In this document: one piece after another, positions 52,437-61,742 of the stretch
How the letters are laid out: the number at the start of each line of letters is the position of its first letter
How positions within the stretch are numbered: position 1 is the stretch's first letter
From: JBCCCJ01 sp039029315
GTDB lineage: Bacteria; Bacteroidota; Bacteroidia; J057
Length of the DNA: 64,000 bases
Direction of reading: 5' to 3'
Assembly (NCBI GenBank): GCA_039029315.1
Contig: JBCCGK010000001.1
Span: 189,512-253,511 of the forward strand
The notes under the pieces: model-generated
The model's input: only the letters and a program-made list of their open reading frames with translations
What the model was told of the DNA's origin: nothing
Databases searched by the model: none
Translations under genes and position numbers: made by a program

Positions 52437-52584
52437 TGTTGTCTTAAAATTAGGGTGTACCTATCTAAGGGGAAATTCAAGTGAGTAAAGTTGCAAAATC
52501 TTTACTATAAAATACTAATTCTGGCTTCGGGAAGTTACAAAAACCTCTCAATAAATGACAAGTGTTTTGTTTTGCCGATAGAAA

Positions 52585-54384
52585 TCACATGGATAAAGCT
52601 GAAATTGCAGCATTTAGACGCTTGATTGTTTCCTCTTTTCCGATCAATTCAGCAATCTCAAACACACCCGGACCACCCGCGACTCCTGTCAAGGCCAATC
52701 TGAGAGGGGCCATAATTTTTCCAGCCCCTACCTCTTTTTCAGCTAATAACTCCTGAAAGGCCTGGTGAAGAGGATCTTTTTTCCAAACATCTATTCCGGC
52801 AAAGGCTTCACTCAGGGCCGTCAACAGAAGCGGGGAGTCTGCCTTCCACCGCTTTTTGACCACTTTCGGATCGTAACTGCTGGGTGCTTCGAAAAAATAT
52901 TTGCCAGATGAGACGAATTCTTGCACCATGCTGACACGTTCGCGCAGCAATTCAATCATCACTAATAAGTAAGCATCTGACTTATCTGTAATGCCTGCTG
53001 CCTGTAGATGCGGCTGAAGGAGAGAAAGAATTTCCTGCCCGTCTCTGGCTCGCAAATAGGTCTCGTTGAACCAGAGGAGTTTGTCTTGTTCGTATTTTGC
53101 ACCAGCTTTGTGGACGCGATCCAACCCAAAGGAGTCAATCATTTTTGACATGTCCATGATTTCTTCTTCCGTACCGGGATGCCATCCCAGAAGCACAAGA
53201 AAATTCAACACTGCATCGGGTTGGAACCCATCTTCTCGTAGGCCAGGGGAGTTTCGGTCCGTGCGTGGGTCAAGCCAGTTCAATGGAAAGACAGAAGTCG
53301 CCAAACGTCCCTTGTCTTTCTCATTCAACCCACGATCACTGAAAAAAGTCTCAGACAATAAGGTCTGGGTTGCCAAACCAATCGGGGAGTCAGTTGGCCA
53401 ATCGGAGAGTTCCTTGCGAGCTGCCTGAATATCCCTTCGATACCGCATCACAAAATGACTGATATTCAATCCGAGTTGTTTCCTCGCTTCATCTGTTTGG
53501 GAAATATCCGGATGAGATTTTTTGATTTTTTTCAAAATTTTCTTTGCCAAATCATCTATCAAGCCATCCGCACTGTCGCGTTTGCTCAACTTGCCTTTGC
53601 CAAATGATTTGAGAAGTACTGGCAAATGAACGAAATGAGGCATGCTGTCCTCCCACCCAAACGCCCGATACAAAGCTACATGTAGCGGTGTAGAAGAAAT
53701 CCATTCTTCAGCTCGTATGACATGAGAGATTTCCATCAAATGATCGTCTACCACATTGGCGAGGTGGTAGGTAGGCATCCCATCTCCCTTCACAAGGATT
53801 TTGTCGTCGAGATTGGCTGTATGAAAACTCACCTCCTCCCGTACGATATCCTGAAAGCTAATGGTTTCATCTTCAGGCATCCGCATTCGAACCACATACG
53901 GCTCTCCTGCATCCAGTCGTTGTTGTACCTCCTCTTGAGTCAAGCTCAGGCTATTGTTCATCTGCCCTCTTGTGAGGTAATTATATTGCTGAACCGAACT
54001 TCCCTCAGCTTTTAGGCGAACCCGCATGGCATCCAGCTCCTCTGGAGTATCAAAGGCATAATACGCATGCCCGCTTTGGAGCAATTGATCTGCATACTGC
54101 TGATAAATGCCTGCTTTGGCACGGTCGCTTTGACGATACGGCCCATAATCCCCTCCAATGGATACCCCCTCATTGAATTCAATTCCCACCCATCTCAAGG
54201 CCTCTATGATATACTCTTCCGCACCAGGAACGTAGCGTGTTCGGTCTGTATCTTCAATTCGGAGAATGAATCGCCCTTGATGTTGCTTGGCAAACAGATA
54301 GTTGTACAGGGCAGTTCGTACACCCCCAATGTGAAGGGGGCCAGTAGGACTTGGGGCAAATCGGACGGCAATGCTAGATTTCAT
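52585..54384 (-). CDS. gltX: Glutamate-tRNA ligase with large insertion
   Basis: 599 residues from the ATG at 54384; a longer frame upstream is unconserved. It charges tRNA-Glu (and possibly tRNA-Gln) with glutamate. HIGH-type motif: P-S-P-T-G-P-L-H-I-G-G (10-20). KMSKS-type motif: K265-L-S-K-R-D270. In most bacteria V-F-P-L-x-W follows within about 8 residues; here it comes at 365, so an insert of about 85 residues lies between them. The insert is charged and helical (I-K-K-S-H-P-D-I, Y-R-R-D-I-Q-A-A-R) with no known domain. The frame is intact, and the C-terminal anticodon-binding part looks normal. Confidence 0.95.
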   Translation of the reverse strand: MKSSIAVRFAPSPTGPLHIGGVRTALYNYLFAKQHQGRFILRIEDTDRTRYVPGAEEYIIEALRWVGIEFNEGVSIGGDYGPYRQSDRAKAGIYQQYADQLLQSGHAYYAFDTPEELDAMRVRLKAEGSSVQQYNYLTRGQMNNSLSLTQEEVQQRLDAGEPYVVRMRMPEDETISFQDIVREEVSFHTANLDDKILVKGDGMPTYHLANVVDDHLMEISHVIRAEEWISSTPLHVALYRAFGWEDSMPHFVHLPVLLKSFGKGKLSKRDSADGLIDDLAKKILKKIKKSHPDISQTDEARKQLGLNISHFVMRYRRDIQAARKELSDWPTDSPIGLATQTLLSETFFSDRGLNEKDKGRLATSVFPLNWLDPRTDRNSPGLREDGFQPDAVLNFLVLLGWHPGTEEEIMDMSKMIDSFGLDRVHKAGAKYEQDKLLWFNETYLRARDGQEILSLLQPHLQAAGITDKSDAYLLVMIELLRERVSMVQEFVSSGKYFFEAPSSYDPKVVKKRWKADSPLLLTALSEAFAGIDVWKKDPLHQAFQELLAEKEVGAGKIMAPLRLALTGVAGGPGVFEIAELIGKEETIKRLNAAISALSM

Positions 54385-54517
54385 GCTGCAAATGTAAGCA
54401 AGAGAAACTAGACTGCATGATGCTTTTTCGCCTATTTGGTCACAAGGATGAATGGGACAGTGGTCGAAAGAAACTGTTCCGTTGTGAGAAGTGGAAGAGA
54501 AAGCACAAATCCATTTC

Positions 54518-55240
54518 CTAAATTCCCCAAATTTCTCGGAATTGGGTAGATTTCCGCTCAGAAAGCTCCACTTCATGCCCACTGCTTAAGCTGGCAATTA
54601 ATTTGCTCCGAGGCCCTTGTTTGAGGGAATGAATATGGCCAACATTGATCAAGGAGAAACGGTTGGCACGAAAAAATGGAGGAGAAGGGAGACGATGTTC
54701 CAGTTGATTGAGACTTCTGTGGACGAGAATCATGCGTTGATCGACAAAGATCTTGACATAATTTCCATAAGAGGAGAACATGGAGATATCGGCGAGCTCG
54801 ACAAAATGATGCCGATCCCCCTCCTTGAGGTACAGCTGTTGCTCAAAGGCTGGTTGAGAAGGGGGGGCGGATGAGCTCCTGTCCCTGTTCAGGGCTTTTG
54901 TTACAGCCTGTAGGAGCCGATCTTGTTGGATTGGTTTGAGGAGATAATCGAGGGCATGAAAATCAAACGCCTTCAACGCATATTCATCATAAGCAGTAGT
55001 GAAAATAACTGCTGGGATCTCATCCAATTCTTCCAGAAGGTCAAATCCTGATTTTTCGGGCATCTGAATATCCAGAAAAATCAATTCCGGTTGAAGGGAG
55101 CGAATGTATAGCAAGCCTTCCTCGGCATTGGACGCTTCCGCAACCACTTTCAAGCTAGGTATCGAGCTTAGCAAGGCTTTGAGCTCTACACGAGCCAGAC
55201 GCTCATCATCAATGATAAGGACGGATTTGGGCTGGATCAT
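54518..55240 (-). CDS. LytTR-type response regulator
   Basis: 240 residues. Receiver domain 1-120 with phospho-acceptor Asp57 (L-I-F-L-D-I-Q-M-P). LytTR DNA-binding domain about 135-240 (L-Y-L-K-E-G-D-R-H-H-F-V, I-L-V-H-R-S-L-N-Q-L, F-F-R-A-N-R-F-S-L-I-N). It overlaps the kinase gene by 4 bp (start ATG within the kinase stop), so the pair is translated together. Targets are unknown. Confidence 0.96.
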   Translation of the reverse strand: MIQPKSVLIIDDERLARVELKALLSSIPSLKVVAEASNAEEGLLYIRSLQPELIFLDIQMPEKSGFDLLEELDEIPAVIFTTAYDEYALKAFDFHALDYLLKPIQQDRLLQAVTKALNRDRSSSAPPSQPAFEQQLYLKEGDRHHFVELADISMFSSYGNYVKIFVDQRMILVHRSLNQLEHRLPSPPFFRANRFSLINVGHIHSLKQGPRSKLIASLSSGHEVELSERKSTQFREIWGI

Positions 55241-56268
55241 ATGATCGGCAATGTCAAATGTGAAGCAACCTGCTGGGGAGAAATGGCTTGTAAATCCAGG
55301 CTGGCTGTGGACCCATAGACCAATGCCAGGCGTTTGGAGATGTTTTGCAATCCGATTCCGTCAGAGATCGGGGAAGAAAGCTGACCGTCATTGATCACCG
55401 ATAAGTGAAGGGTTCCATCTGCAATCTGGGATCGAATGAGAATTTTTCCGCCTGATTTGGATTTGTTGATACCATGTTTAATGGCATTTTCTACCAGATT
55501 ATACAGGCTTAATGGGAGAATGTGGAGGTGAAGAGAGGCATCCGCTATGTCCATCTCATATTGCAGCCGTTCTTCAAACCTGATTTTTTCCAGGGCGAGA
55601 TAAGAGGAAATTCGCTGGAGTTCTTCTTCCAGGGGAATCATCTGGCCATCGGAGTATTGGAGTGAACTTCTGAGTAGATCACTCAGCAGATCAATGGCTT
55701 CACGTGCAGCATGAGGGTTTTCCAGAATCAAGGCCTTGACGCTGTTCAGAGAATTGAACAAAAAGTGGGGATTGAGTTCTGCATTCAGTCGTTTGAATTG
55801 TGCTGCTATGGCCAGTTTTTCATATCGGCTTTGATCAATCTCTGCCTGTCGACTATTTCTGGCATAATGATATAGGTGGAAAGCCAATAGCCAAATAGAT
55901 AGGTATCTGAGGCCCCCGGTAAACATTCCTAGAAAGCTACCAAAACTCATCCCTTGTGGCGGCAGAAAGATAACAAATGCAGCTGCCACGAAAACATATA
56001 TGGCCGTCAGAACAAGAAGGGCGAGGAACAAACGAGGCACCAACTGTCCTAAATTCATGGCCACCCACCCATGCCGATGAGCCAACCCTTTATATAGATG
56101 CGTACTGCCGATTCCTGTGATAAAGGAGGCTACAATGCTGGCAATGCCCATCCAGACAGGATACGCATCACTAATATGATAATAAGACCAATACACCGCT
56201 GCACTGCCCCACCCAAGGAGTTGGCAGATCCAATACAGACTGAGGTTTCCCAATGATCTTTCTTTCAT
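55237..56268 (-). CDS. LytS/YehU-type sensor histidine kinase
   Basis: 343 residues. Four to five membrane helices (about 10-140) are followed by the His_kinase domain with phosphorylated His168 in N-P-H-F-L-F-N-S-L-N and a short HATPase domain (N-box L-V-E-N-A-I-K-H-G, then G-I-G-L-Q-N-I). The sensing domain is membrane-embedded. Its stop overlaps the response-regulator start by 4 bp. Confidence 0.95.
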   Translation of the reverse strand: MKERSLGNLSLYWICQLLGWGSAAVYWSYYHISDAYPVWMGIASIVASFITGIGSTHLYKGLAHRHGWVAMNLGQLVPRLFLALLVLTAIYVFVAAAFVIFLPPQGMSFGSFLGMFTGGLRYLSIWLLAFHLYHYARNSRQAEIDQSRYEKLAIAAQFKRLNAELNPHFLFNSLNSVKALILENPHAAREAIDLLSDLLRSSLQYSDGQMIPLEEELQRISSYLALEKIRFEERLQYEMDIADASLHLHILPLSLYNLVENAIKHGINKSKSGGKILIRSQIADGTLHLSVINDGQLSSPISDGIGLQNISKRLALVYGSTASLDLQAISPQQVASHLTLPII

Positions 56269-56442
56269 CTTGAATGTCTCTCATCTTTGGTGGTCCCAAA
56301 ATACAGAAAACCCATCACTCCTGGCTGGCAACTTCCCGCATTCATCAGCCGAATCCCGCATTGGTGTATTTTATTTTTTCCCCCTCTCAAAAAACCCTAA
56401 CTATAGGAAACAAATCAATCAGTTTACAACAACTCAACAAAC

Positions 56443-57903
56443 ATGAATTATTCCATTATCGGTCTGATATTATTGCTGTTTTCCCCTGTTTTGATGCTAG
56501 GACAATGGGAAAAGTACCAAAATCTGGACTTTAGTCAGGATGCTCCTGATAGTCTGAGCGGCAAGGCGTATTGGCGAACGATAGAAGCCGTACAGATTGT
56601 TCCTGAAAGGAGAGGGGCGGAAAGAAATCCTTGTGTAAAAATTTCGGGAGACTACACGGGAGATCACACAGGGTATGTCTATCAGCAATATCCCGTAGCT
56701 GTCCAGGAGTATGTCAAGCTCAAGATTTCTGCTTCCATCAAAGGAGAGAATATCACGGATGGCAAAGGCTATATCTATTCCTATTCCAAGAAAGGAGAGC
56801 AGTTTCTTCAATATCAGACGCTGGATGCCACAGCTATTCGGGGAACAGAAGATTGGAAACAGGTAGAATTAAGCATTTGGGTAGGTCCTGAAGCGGATCG
56901 ATTGCGAATTGGCGGTGCTCTGGAGGGAAAGGGAACCCTCTATCTGGATGATTTTTCAGTGGAGGAAATCGAGACAGGAACCTGCGACTTTGCTGATTCT
57001 ACATTGGCCTTTATGGACGAATGTGTGGAATTGATTGCTCGATTGTCCTTACACAAAGATGAGATTGAGCCAGATCAACTGCTAAGGAGGTGGCAGCGAT
57101 TTTCTGCTTGTCCGCAATCAGCATCAGATATTCACGATGGCCTCAACATGATGTTGAAGACGGTAGATACGCACAGTTTCTTTTGGCCTGTCGAGATGGT
57201 CAACAAATGGCAGAATACCAGTCAGAATCCTGCGACGGCTCAATTTCCATTGGCCAAAGGATATCGCCTTGATGATCATTATGCTTATCTCTGGATGCCG
57301 CACTTCAACAGTGGCGATTCCCTTAGTCAGATTGTCTTTGCAGATCATATGCAGGGATTGATTGACTCTCTGGATCACCCTGCCTTGAAAGGCTGGGTGC
57401 TGGATTTGCGTGACAATCAGGGAGGGAATTGTTGGCCAATGTTAGCTGGGATAGGCCCGATATTGGGCGAAGGGGTATGTGGATATTTCAAGGATGGGGA
57501 GGAGTGGCGAGCATGGGCATATCGGGATGGCATGACATATGAATCCGGCGATTCGATTTCTGGGATCAGCAGATCTGCTTACGTCCCACATATATCTACT
57601 TCCCCGGTCGCTGTCCTGATTGGTCCCATGACGGTGAGTTCAGGGGAGGTGGTGACGGTAGCCTTTTGTAATCGGCCGCAGACACGACTGTTCGGACAAC
57701 ACACTGGTGGGTATTCCACTGGCAATGTGAACCATACCATGTCAGATGGATCGATGATGTTTTTGACCCAATCTATTTATGCCGATAGAAACCAACAGAC
57801 TTATCGCAAAGGAATAGCGCCGGATGTTGAGATTCCTCGAAGGCAGGAAGGAGAAGAAGATCAGGCACTAATGAAGGCACTCAGCTGGTTAAAAGGAATC
57901 TAA
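56443..57903 (+). CDS. S41 family peptidase, exported
   Basis: 486 residues with signal peptide ending M-L-G-Q. An N-terminal beta-rich region (about 40-180) may bind carbohydrate or protein (L-Y-L-D-D-F-S-V-E near its end). The S41 core is in 180-480: L-D-L-R-D-N-Q-G-G-N, catalytic Ser399 in T-V-S-S-G-E, and G-x-H-T-G-G-Y. No PDZ domain is visible. It should degrade or process proteins in the envelope. A hairpin overlaps its stop. Confidence 0.9.
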   Translation: MNYSIIGLILLLFSPVLMLGQWEKYQNLDFSQDAPDSLSGKAYWRTIEAVQIVPERRGAERNPCVKISGDYTGDHTGYVYQQYPVAVQEYVKLKISASIKGENITDGKGYIYSYSKKGEQFLQYQTLDATAIRGTEDWKQVELSIWVGPEADRLRIGGALEGKGTLYLDDFSVEEIETGTCDFADSTLAFMDECVELIARLSLHKDEIEPDQLLRRWQRFSACPQSASDIHDGLNMMLKTVDTHSFFWPVEMVNKWQNTSQNPATAQFPLAKGYRLDDHYAYLWMPHFNSGDSLSQIVFADHMQGLIDSLDHPALKGWVLDLRDNQGGNCWPMLAGIGPILGEGVCGYFKDGEEWRAWAYRDGMTYESGDSISGISRSAYVPHISTSPVAVLIGPMTVSSGEVVTVAFCNRPQTRLFGQHTGGYSTGNVNHTMSDGSMMFLTQSIYADRNQQTYRKGIAPDVEIPRRQEGEEDQALMKALSWLKGI

Positions 57904-57909
57904 CCAGCT
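57883..57909. terminator. Hairpin across the S41 stop codon
   Basis: A perfect 9-bp stem (AGCTGGTTA and complement) with a 9-base loop spans the stop codon of the S41 gene. CCTTTTATCC follows on the plus strand. Probably a weak terminator shared with the convergent gene. Confidence 0.5.
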
Positions 57910-57913
57910 CCTT

Positions 57914-58837
57914 TTATCCTCCTTTCAAGCGCTCAATGGTTTCAACAAGGTCTTCCTTGAGAGAGTGGCTCAGAAGATCTGTTTTGGTTTCCATCTCAAC
58001 ATCAATTTCTGGCAACTCGTTTTCAAGAGAGCGAAGTTGCTGCTGAAACTCTATATCCAATGCTGCCTTTTCGATTGCAGCAATTTCCTCCATGCGATCT
58101 GTATCATTGAGGAAAGCGATGATTTCCATATTGCCCAATCTTTCTTGAAGATTCCGCTTATCACGTTGGTAGCGCAGACGGGCTTCTTCGAAGAAGCGAA
58201 TCATCAACTGATAGTTTTCCAAAGAGGTACTAAGCACTTCTTGCAACTTGAGGGAGGTCTGTCGATTGGAATGACTCAGATGGGGATAATTCAACCGCTT
58301 GTCCACATCCTGAAGATATGTCTGACTTTTGGTATACAAGGTCTGAAGCGGTTGAAGTTTGCGTGCATAATGTTGGATTTCGCGATCTGCTTCTCTGATC
58401 CGTTGTCGGATTACTTCTTTGGGCGATAGGGCTGGTGGAGTGGGCGGGTGCCAATTGAGATCAACCTTTGCGGCCAAACTCATGACAATTTCTTCTTCCT
58501 TCTTATGCCTAAGGGAGAATGCCAAACTGATTAGCATTTCTACAAGCCAGATGGCAAGAGCGATTGAGCCAATTTGCGTCATTTGGATCGTATAGATTCC
58601 TGTAAAGAGGAAAATAGACGCGGAGAAATAATAAAAAAATTCAGGTTTTTGTCTCTCCAGAATCAGGTCCGTCATGAAAGGGGTGATGGTCGGCAAGATC
58701 ATCAGTATAAAGAGGGGGATGTATTGTGAATGAATTTCATCGATGATGAGGAATCCACCAACAATCACGGTAACAAGAACCAATAGCCTGAATATCCGAT
58801 ATGCACGGAGGAGAGATAGAGTCCAGGTAGTATTCAT
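57914..58837 (-). CDS. Coiled-coil membrane protein, hypothetical
   Basis: 307 residues. Four hydrophobic segments in the first 120 residues (L-L-V-L-V-T-V-I-V-G-G-F-L-I, I-P-L-F-I-L-M-I-L-P and others). The C-terminal ~170 residues are mainly coiled coil with many Leu, Glu and Arg. No enzymatic motif. The layout resembles the protein at 51522. It is convergent with the S41 peptidase gene, with 10 bp between them. Confidence 0.78.
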   Translation of the reverse strand: MNTTWTLSLLRAYRIFRLLVLVTVIVGGFLIIDEIHSQYIPLFILMILPTITPFMTDLILERQKPEFFYYFSASIFLFTGIYTIQMTQIGSIALAIWLVEMLISLAFSLRHKKEEEIVMSLAAKVDLNWHPPTPPALSPKEVIRQRIREADREIQHYARKLQPLQTLYTKSQTYLQDVDKRLNYPHLSHSNRQTSLKLQEVLSTSLENYQLMIRFFEEARLRYQRDKRNLQERLGNMEIIAFLNDTDRMEEIAAIEKAALDIEFQQQLRSLENELPEIDVEMETKTDLLSHSLKEDLVETIERLKGG

Positions 58838-58886
58838 GGTTTAGAAGAGTAAAGCTGTGTCTGGTTACATATACGGGACTCAAAAC

Positions 58887-59324
58887 TCAAGAGTTTTCCA
58901 GAGTCAGCTTCGTGATGTTCTCTTCATCAAAATCCTGGACGACGATTTTTTTCCCACTTTCAAAAAGAATTCGCAACTGCCCATACCGTTGTTCATCGAT
59001 CAAGTGTTGATCCATTTTGATCGAGACAATTCTCTCTTTGTCCAGACGAAAGTCTTTTTTTAGATTTTTAACCTGTTGTTGCCCTCTTTGCTCCAGATCT
59101 TTGTCCATCAATTGTTGTGCTTCTGATTCAGAATACGTATCCCAATGCAAAGCAAACGCATGTAGAGAGAATCGATACCAATAGTTTGTCTCGTGGGTTT
59201 GTAGCCAAAACACTGCCGGGTCGAAGCGATCAGCTTTGGAGTCACCTGACACCTTGAAAAAGGAGACAGTGTGCCCGATTAATTGGGGGATTCCTGTTGT
59301 GAAATCCTGTCGGCGAATTTGCAT
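58887..59324 (-). CDS. Hypothetical protein
   Basis: 145 residues, no signal peptide or membrane helix. Mixed alpha/beta with Trp-rich W-Y-R-F-S-L-H-A-F-A-L-H-W in the middle and a central Gln/Lys-rich coiled stretch. I do not recognise a family. It lies between a coiled-coil membrane protein (49 bp) and a PepSY-like protein (25 bp), all on the minus strand, suggesting one transcript. Confidence 0.7.
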   Translation of the reverse strand: MQIRRQDFTTGIPQLIGHTVSFFKVSGDSKADRFDPAVFWLQTHETNYWYRFSLHAFALHWDTYSESEAQQLMDKDLEQRGQQQVKNLKKDFRLDKERIVSIKMDQHLIDEQRYGQLRILFESGKKIVVQDFDEENITKLTLENS

Positions 59325-59349
59325 GTAGAATTATAAAGAAAGGTCAGGT

Positions 59350-59778
59350 CTATTCAAGGAAATTGCCTTCTTCGTCATACTTCAATTTCCGCTTTACGCC
59401 ACCTCGGAAAATCTCAATGAAGTAATAGCTTCCACTCAAGGCATCGTGAAAGCCCGTACTGGCTACCGGAAATTGTTTGTAAGTGGCATCATAATGATCA
59501 AGTGCACCTTCAGGAAGATCATTTTTTGCAACTTCAATATCTGTATACTGCCAGGAACCTATTGCATTGTAGTGAGCTTTTTGGACAAAGCCTCTCAATA
59601 GGAATTTTGCAACATACAAATCATCTGATAGCATTTGCCAGTTTTGAGGTCCAGCTTCCGGGAAATCGCGATCAAAGGTTTCCAGGATTTCCGTAGGTAC
59701 CATAATTCCCCGAGTATTCTGGGAAAAAGCCAACAAAGCTGCGAAACACAATAAGCTAAAAAGTGTAAATACTTTCAT
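59350..59778 (-). CDS. Exported PepSY-like (BLIP-type) small protein
   Basis: 142 residues from the ATG at 59778, which begins a signal peptide ending L-A-F-S-Q. The mature part resembles Bacteroidota PepSY-like proteins (F-D-R-D-F-P-E-A, W-Q-M-L-S-D-D-L-Y-V-A-K-F, Y-F-I-E-I-F-R-G-G-V-K). These are small exported beta/alpha proteins, sometimes annotated beta-lactamase-inhibitor-like, of unknown role. Alternative ATG at 59832 adds 18 residues without changing the signal peptide. Confidence 0.72.
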   Translation of the reverse strand: MKVFTLFSLLCFAALLAFSQNTRGIMVPTEILETFDRDFPEAGPQNWQMLSDDLYVAKFLLRGFVQKAHYNAIGSWQYTDIEVAKNDLPEGALDHYDATYKQFPVASTGFHDALSGSYYFIEIFRGGVKRKLKYDEEGNFLE

Positions 59779-59837
59779 GGGCAGAGCAATAAGGTAACAT
59801 ACAAGGCAAGTGCAAGATAGAATTATTTTCAAACGAA

Positions 59838-59870
59838 ATCAAGCGAATTCCGGCTAAGAATTCGCTTGAT
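59838..59870 (-). terminator. Terminator-like hairpin after tpx
   Basis: A perfect 13-bp stem (ATCAAGCGAATTC and complement) around CGGCTAA, 22 bases after the tpx stop. The tail on the minus strand is only moderately T-rich. Confidence 0.6.
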
Positions 59871-59891
59871 GAATGTAGAAAAAAACGAGGA

Positions 59892-60407
59892 TCAACCGAT
59901 CAACTCGTCAACGATTGCTAGCGCTTGTCCGTACTCAGGCTCCTGGGTAATTTCAGGCACGAGTTCTGAGTATCGAATCTTGTTATCCTTGTCAAGGACA
60001 AAGACTGCCCGCGCTGAAAGCCCTTTGAGAGGGCCATCAAGAATTTGTGTATTATATTCATCGATGAAATCTCGATAGCGATAATCTGAAGCGATTGTTA
60101 CCCTTTCCAATCCTTCTGCTTCACAGAATCTTTTCATGGCAAAAGGAAGATCTTCAGAAATGATCAAGCCGACTACGCCATCTCTTGAATTAAGTTCCTG
60201 GTTGAATCGTTTGGTTTCCATCTGACAAACGCCTGTATCAAGACTAGGAACAGCTACCAAAACCTTGACTTTGCCTGCATAATCATCATAGAGATTCCCT
60301 TCGCTAAGGTCTTGCTTGACAAATGTAAAGTCGGCAGCTTCCAAACCGACAGCAGGAATATCATCTTTGATTGAGAAACGATTACCTTTAAGTGTAACTG
60401 ATGCCAT
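59892..60407 (-). CDS. tpx: Thiol peroxidase (atypical 2-Cys peroxiredoxin)
   Basis: 171 residues from the ATG at 60407. Peroxidatic Cys61 in S-L-D-T-G-V-C-Q-M-E-T-K-R-F and resolving Cys95 in D-L-P-F-A-M-K-R-F-C are at the usual places for Tpx. It reduces peroxides and is recycled by thioredoxin. A 12-bp direct repeat lies just upstream of the start, and a hairpin after the stop. Confidence 0.97.
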   Translation of the reverse strand: MASVTLKGNRFSIKDDIPAVGLEAADFTFVKQDLSEGNLYDDYAGKVKVLVAVPSLDTGVCQMETKRFNQELNSRDGVVGLIISEDLPFAMKRFCEAEGLERVTIASDYRYRDFIDEYNTQILDGPLKGLSARAVFVLDKDNKIRYSELVPEITQEPEYGQALAIVDELIG

Positions 60408-60417
60408 ACGAGAGAGG

Positions 60418-60444
60418 TTTACAGATTGTTGATTTACAGATTGT
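60418..60444. repeat. Direct repeat TTTACAGATTGT x2 upstream of tpx
   Basis: Two exact 12-bp copies, 15 bp apart start to start, 11 bases before the tpx ATG on its strand. They could be a regulator site for the peroxidase gene or a translation-control element. Confidence 0.5.
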
Positions 60445-60546
60445 AAGTTGGGCCGCAAGATAGAGAAAAATTGAATTTTTTCCTTTCAAGATGTAACTTT
60501 TCTAGCCAATATGCGACAGATGGTGTAATGACTAATTATTGAGCCT

Positions 60547-61047
60547 TTGAAGCAACAGGAACAAGCTTTTGTCCAACTGATTACCCGCCACCAAGGGATC
60601 ATCCACAAAGTATGTGGGATGTATTGTAATCAGGATGAAGAAAGGAGAGATCTTTTCCAGGACATTGTGCTGCAACTGTGGCGAGCCTATGAATCCTTCA
60701 AGGGAGAGTCAAAAATTTCTACTTGGATGTATCGTGTCGCCCTGAATACGGCGATTTCTGGATTTCGAAAACAAAAACGCAAACCTGAACAGTCCAGACT
60801 CAGTGATCGGGCCTATGAGGTTCCGATTGTGTTGCCTGATCCCGATATGGAGGAGAAACGGACATTCCTATACAAAGCCATTGATCAATTGTCTGAGGTC
60901 GAAAAAGGCATTGTGATGCTACATTTGGAGGATCATAGCTATGAAGAAATCGCTGAAATCATTGGAATTACCCCCAATTATGTCGGCGTAAAACTCAATA
61001 GAATCAAACAACGACTAAAAAAAATTCTACAACCGCATTTTGTGTGA
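60547..61047 (+). CDS. ECF RNA polymerase sigma factor
   Basis: 166 residues, start codon TTG at 60547. Region 2 covers about 10-75 (L-F-Q-D-I-V-L-Q-L-W-R-A-Y and W-M-Y-R-V-A-L-N-T). Region 4 helix-turn-helix covers about 110-165 (Y-E-E-I-A-E-I-I-G-I-T and V-G-V-K-L-N-R-I-K-Q-R-L-K). It should direct transcription of a small regulon. The next gene, 62 bp on, encodes a membrane protein that may be its anti-sigma factor. It is divergent from tpx. Confidence 0.94.
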   Translation: MKQQEQAFVQLITRHQGIIHKVCGMYCNQDEERRDLFQDIVLQLWRAYESFKGESKISTWMYRVALNTAISGFRKQKRKPEQSRLSDRAYEVPIVLPDPDMEEKRTFLYKAIDQLSEVEKGIVMLHLEDHSYEEIAEIIGITPNYVGVKLNRIKQRLKKILQPHFV

Positions 61048-61109
61048 ATGCTGCGTGAACATCTATCTTATGAACGATCTATGTCCTATGCCTTTAATTG
61101 ACGGATGCT

Positions 61110-61742
61110 ATGGAATTTGATGAGTTGAAAACGATTTGGCAAAGCCATACAGCTACTTTGGTAGAGATTGGCCACCGCAGTGCGGCGGATATTGGTCATA
61201 TGCTTCGACAAAGGAGCCGTACAGCACTGAGCAAGATTAACCGAAGTATTGGGATAGAGATTGGGATTTTGCTTGCTTTTGCCCTCCTGTCTGTTTGGCA
61301 ACTTGTCAGACAAGAATCCTCCCTTGACCTGCTGGCGATTATTATGCTCTGCTTTGTTGGTGCCAGCATGATCTTCTATAGTTGGAAATATCGACGCCTC
61401 AATCGGATATCGATTGAGACCTCCAATCTGAAGGAAGCATTGAGCAGAACCACCATGACTATGGCTGGGTATATGAAGCTATATTCCTATGCCGGGATGA
61501 TTCTTGTCCCTGCTATGGGGGCCGCCGGGGTTCTGTATGGCGTACATGTCGCTGCGCAAGACAATGGAAAGACCCTGAGCGAACTCCCCATGTCGGCCTG
61601 GGGGATAATTGTATTGGTCATGAGTATCTATGCAGGGCTATCCATCCTGTTTACCAAGTGGTATGTTCGCAAACTCTATGGCGTGCATTATGACGAATTG
61701 AAGGCATGTCTGGAAGAACTGCAGGAATCTACGATGCCTTGA
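61110..61742 (+). CDS. Membrane protein, probable partner of the ECF sigma factor
   Basis: 210 residues from the ATG at 61110; a TTG at 61098 would add four residues. Four hydrophobic segments are visible: about 46-63 (I-G-I-L-L-A-F-A-L-L), 72-90, 130-150 and 165-185. The N-terminal ~45 residues are soluble and could contact a sigma factor, but no zinc motif of classical anti-sigma proteins is present. Regulation of the sigma factor is inferred from position only. Its end overlaps the convergent gene by 14 bp. Confidence 0.75.
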   Translation: MEFDELKTIWQSHTATLVEIGHRSAADIGHMLRQRSRTALSKINRSIGIEIGILLAFALLSVWQLVRQESSLDLLAIIMLCFVGASMIFYSWKYRRLNRISIETSNLKEALSRTTMTMAGYMKLYSYAGMILVPAMGAAGVLYGVHVAAQDNGKTLSELPMSAWGIIVLVMSIYAGLSILFTKWYVRKLYGVHYDELKACLEELQESTMP

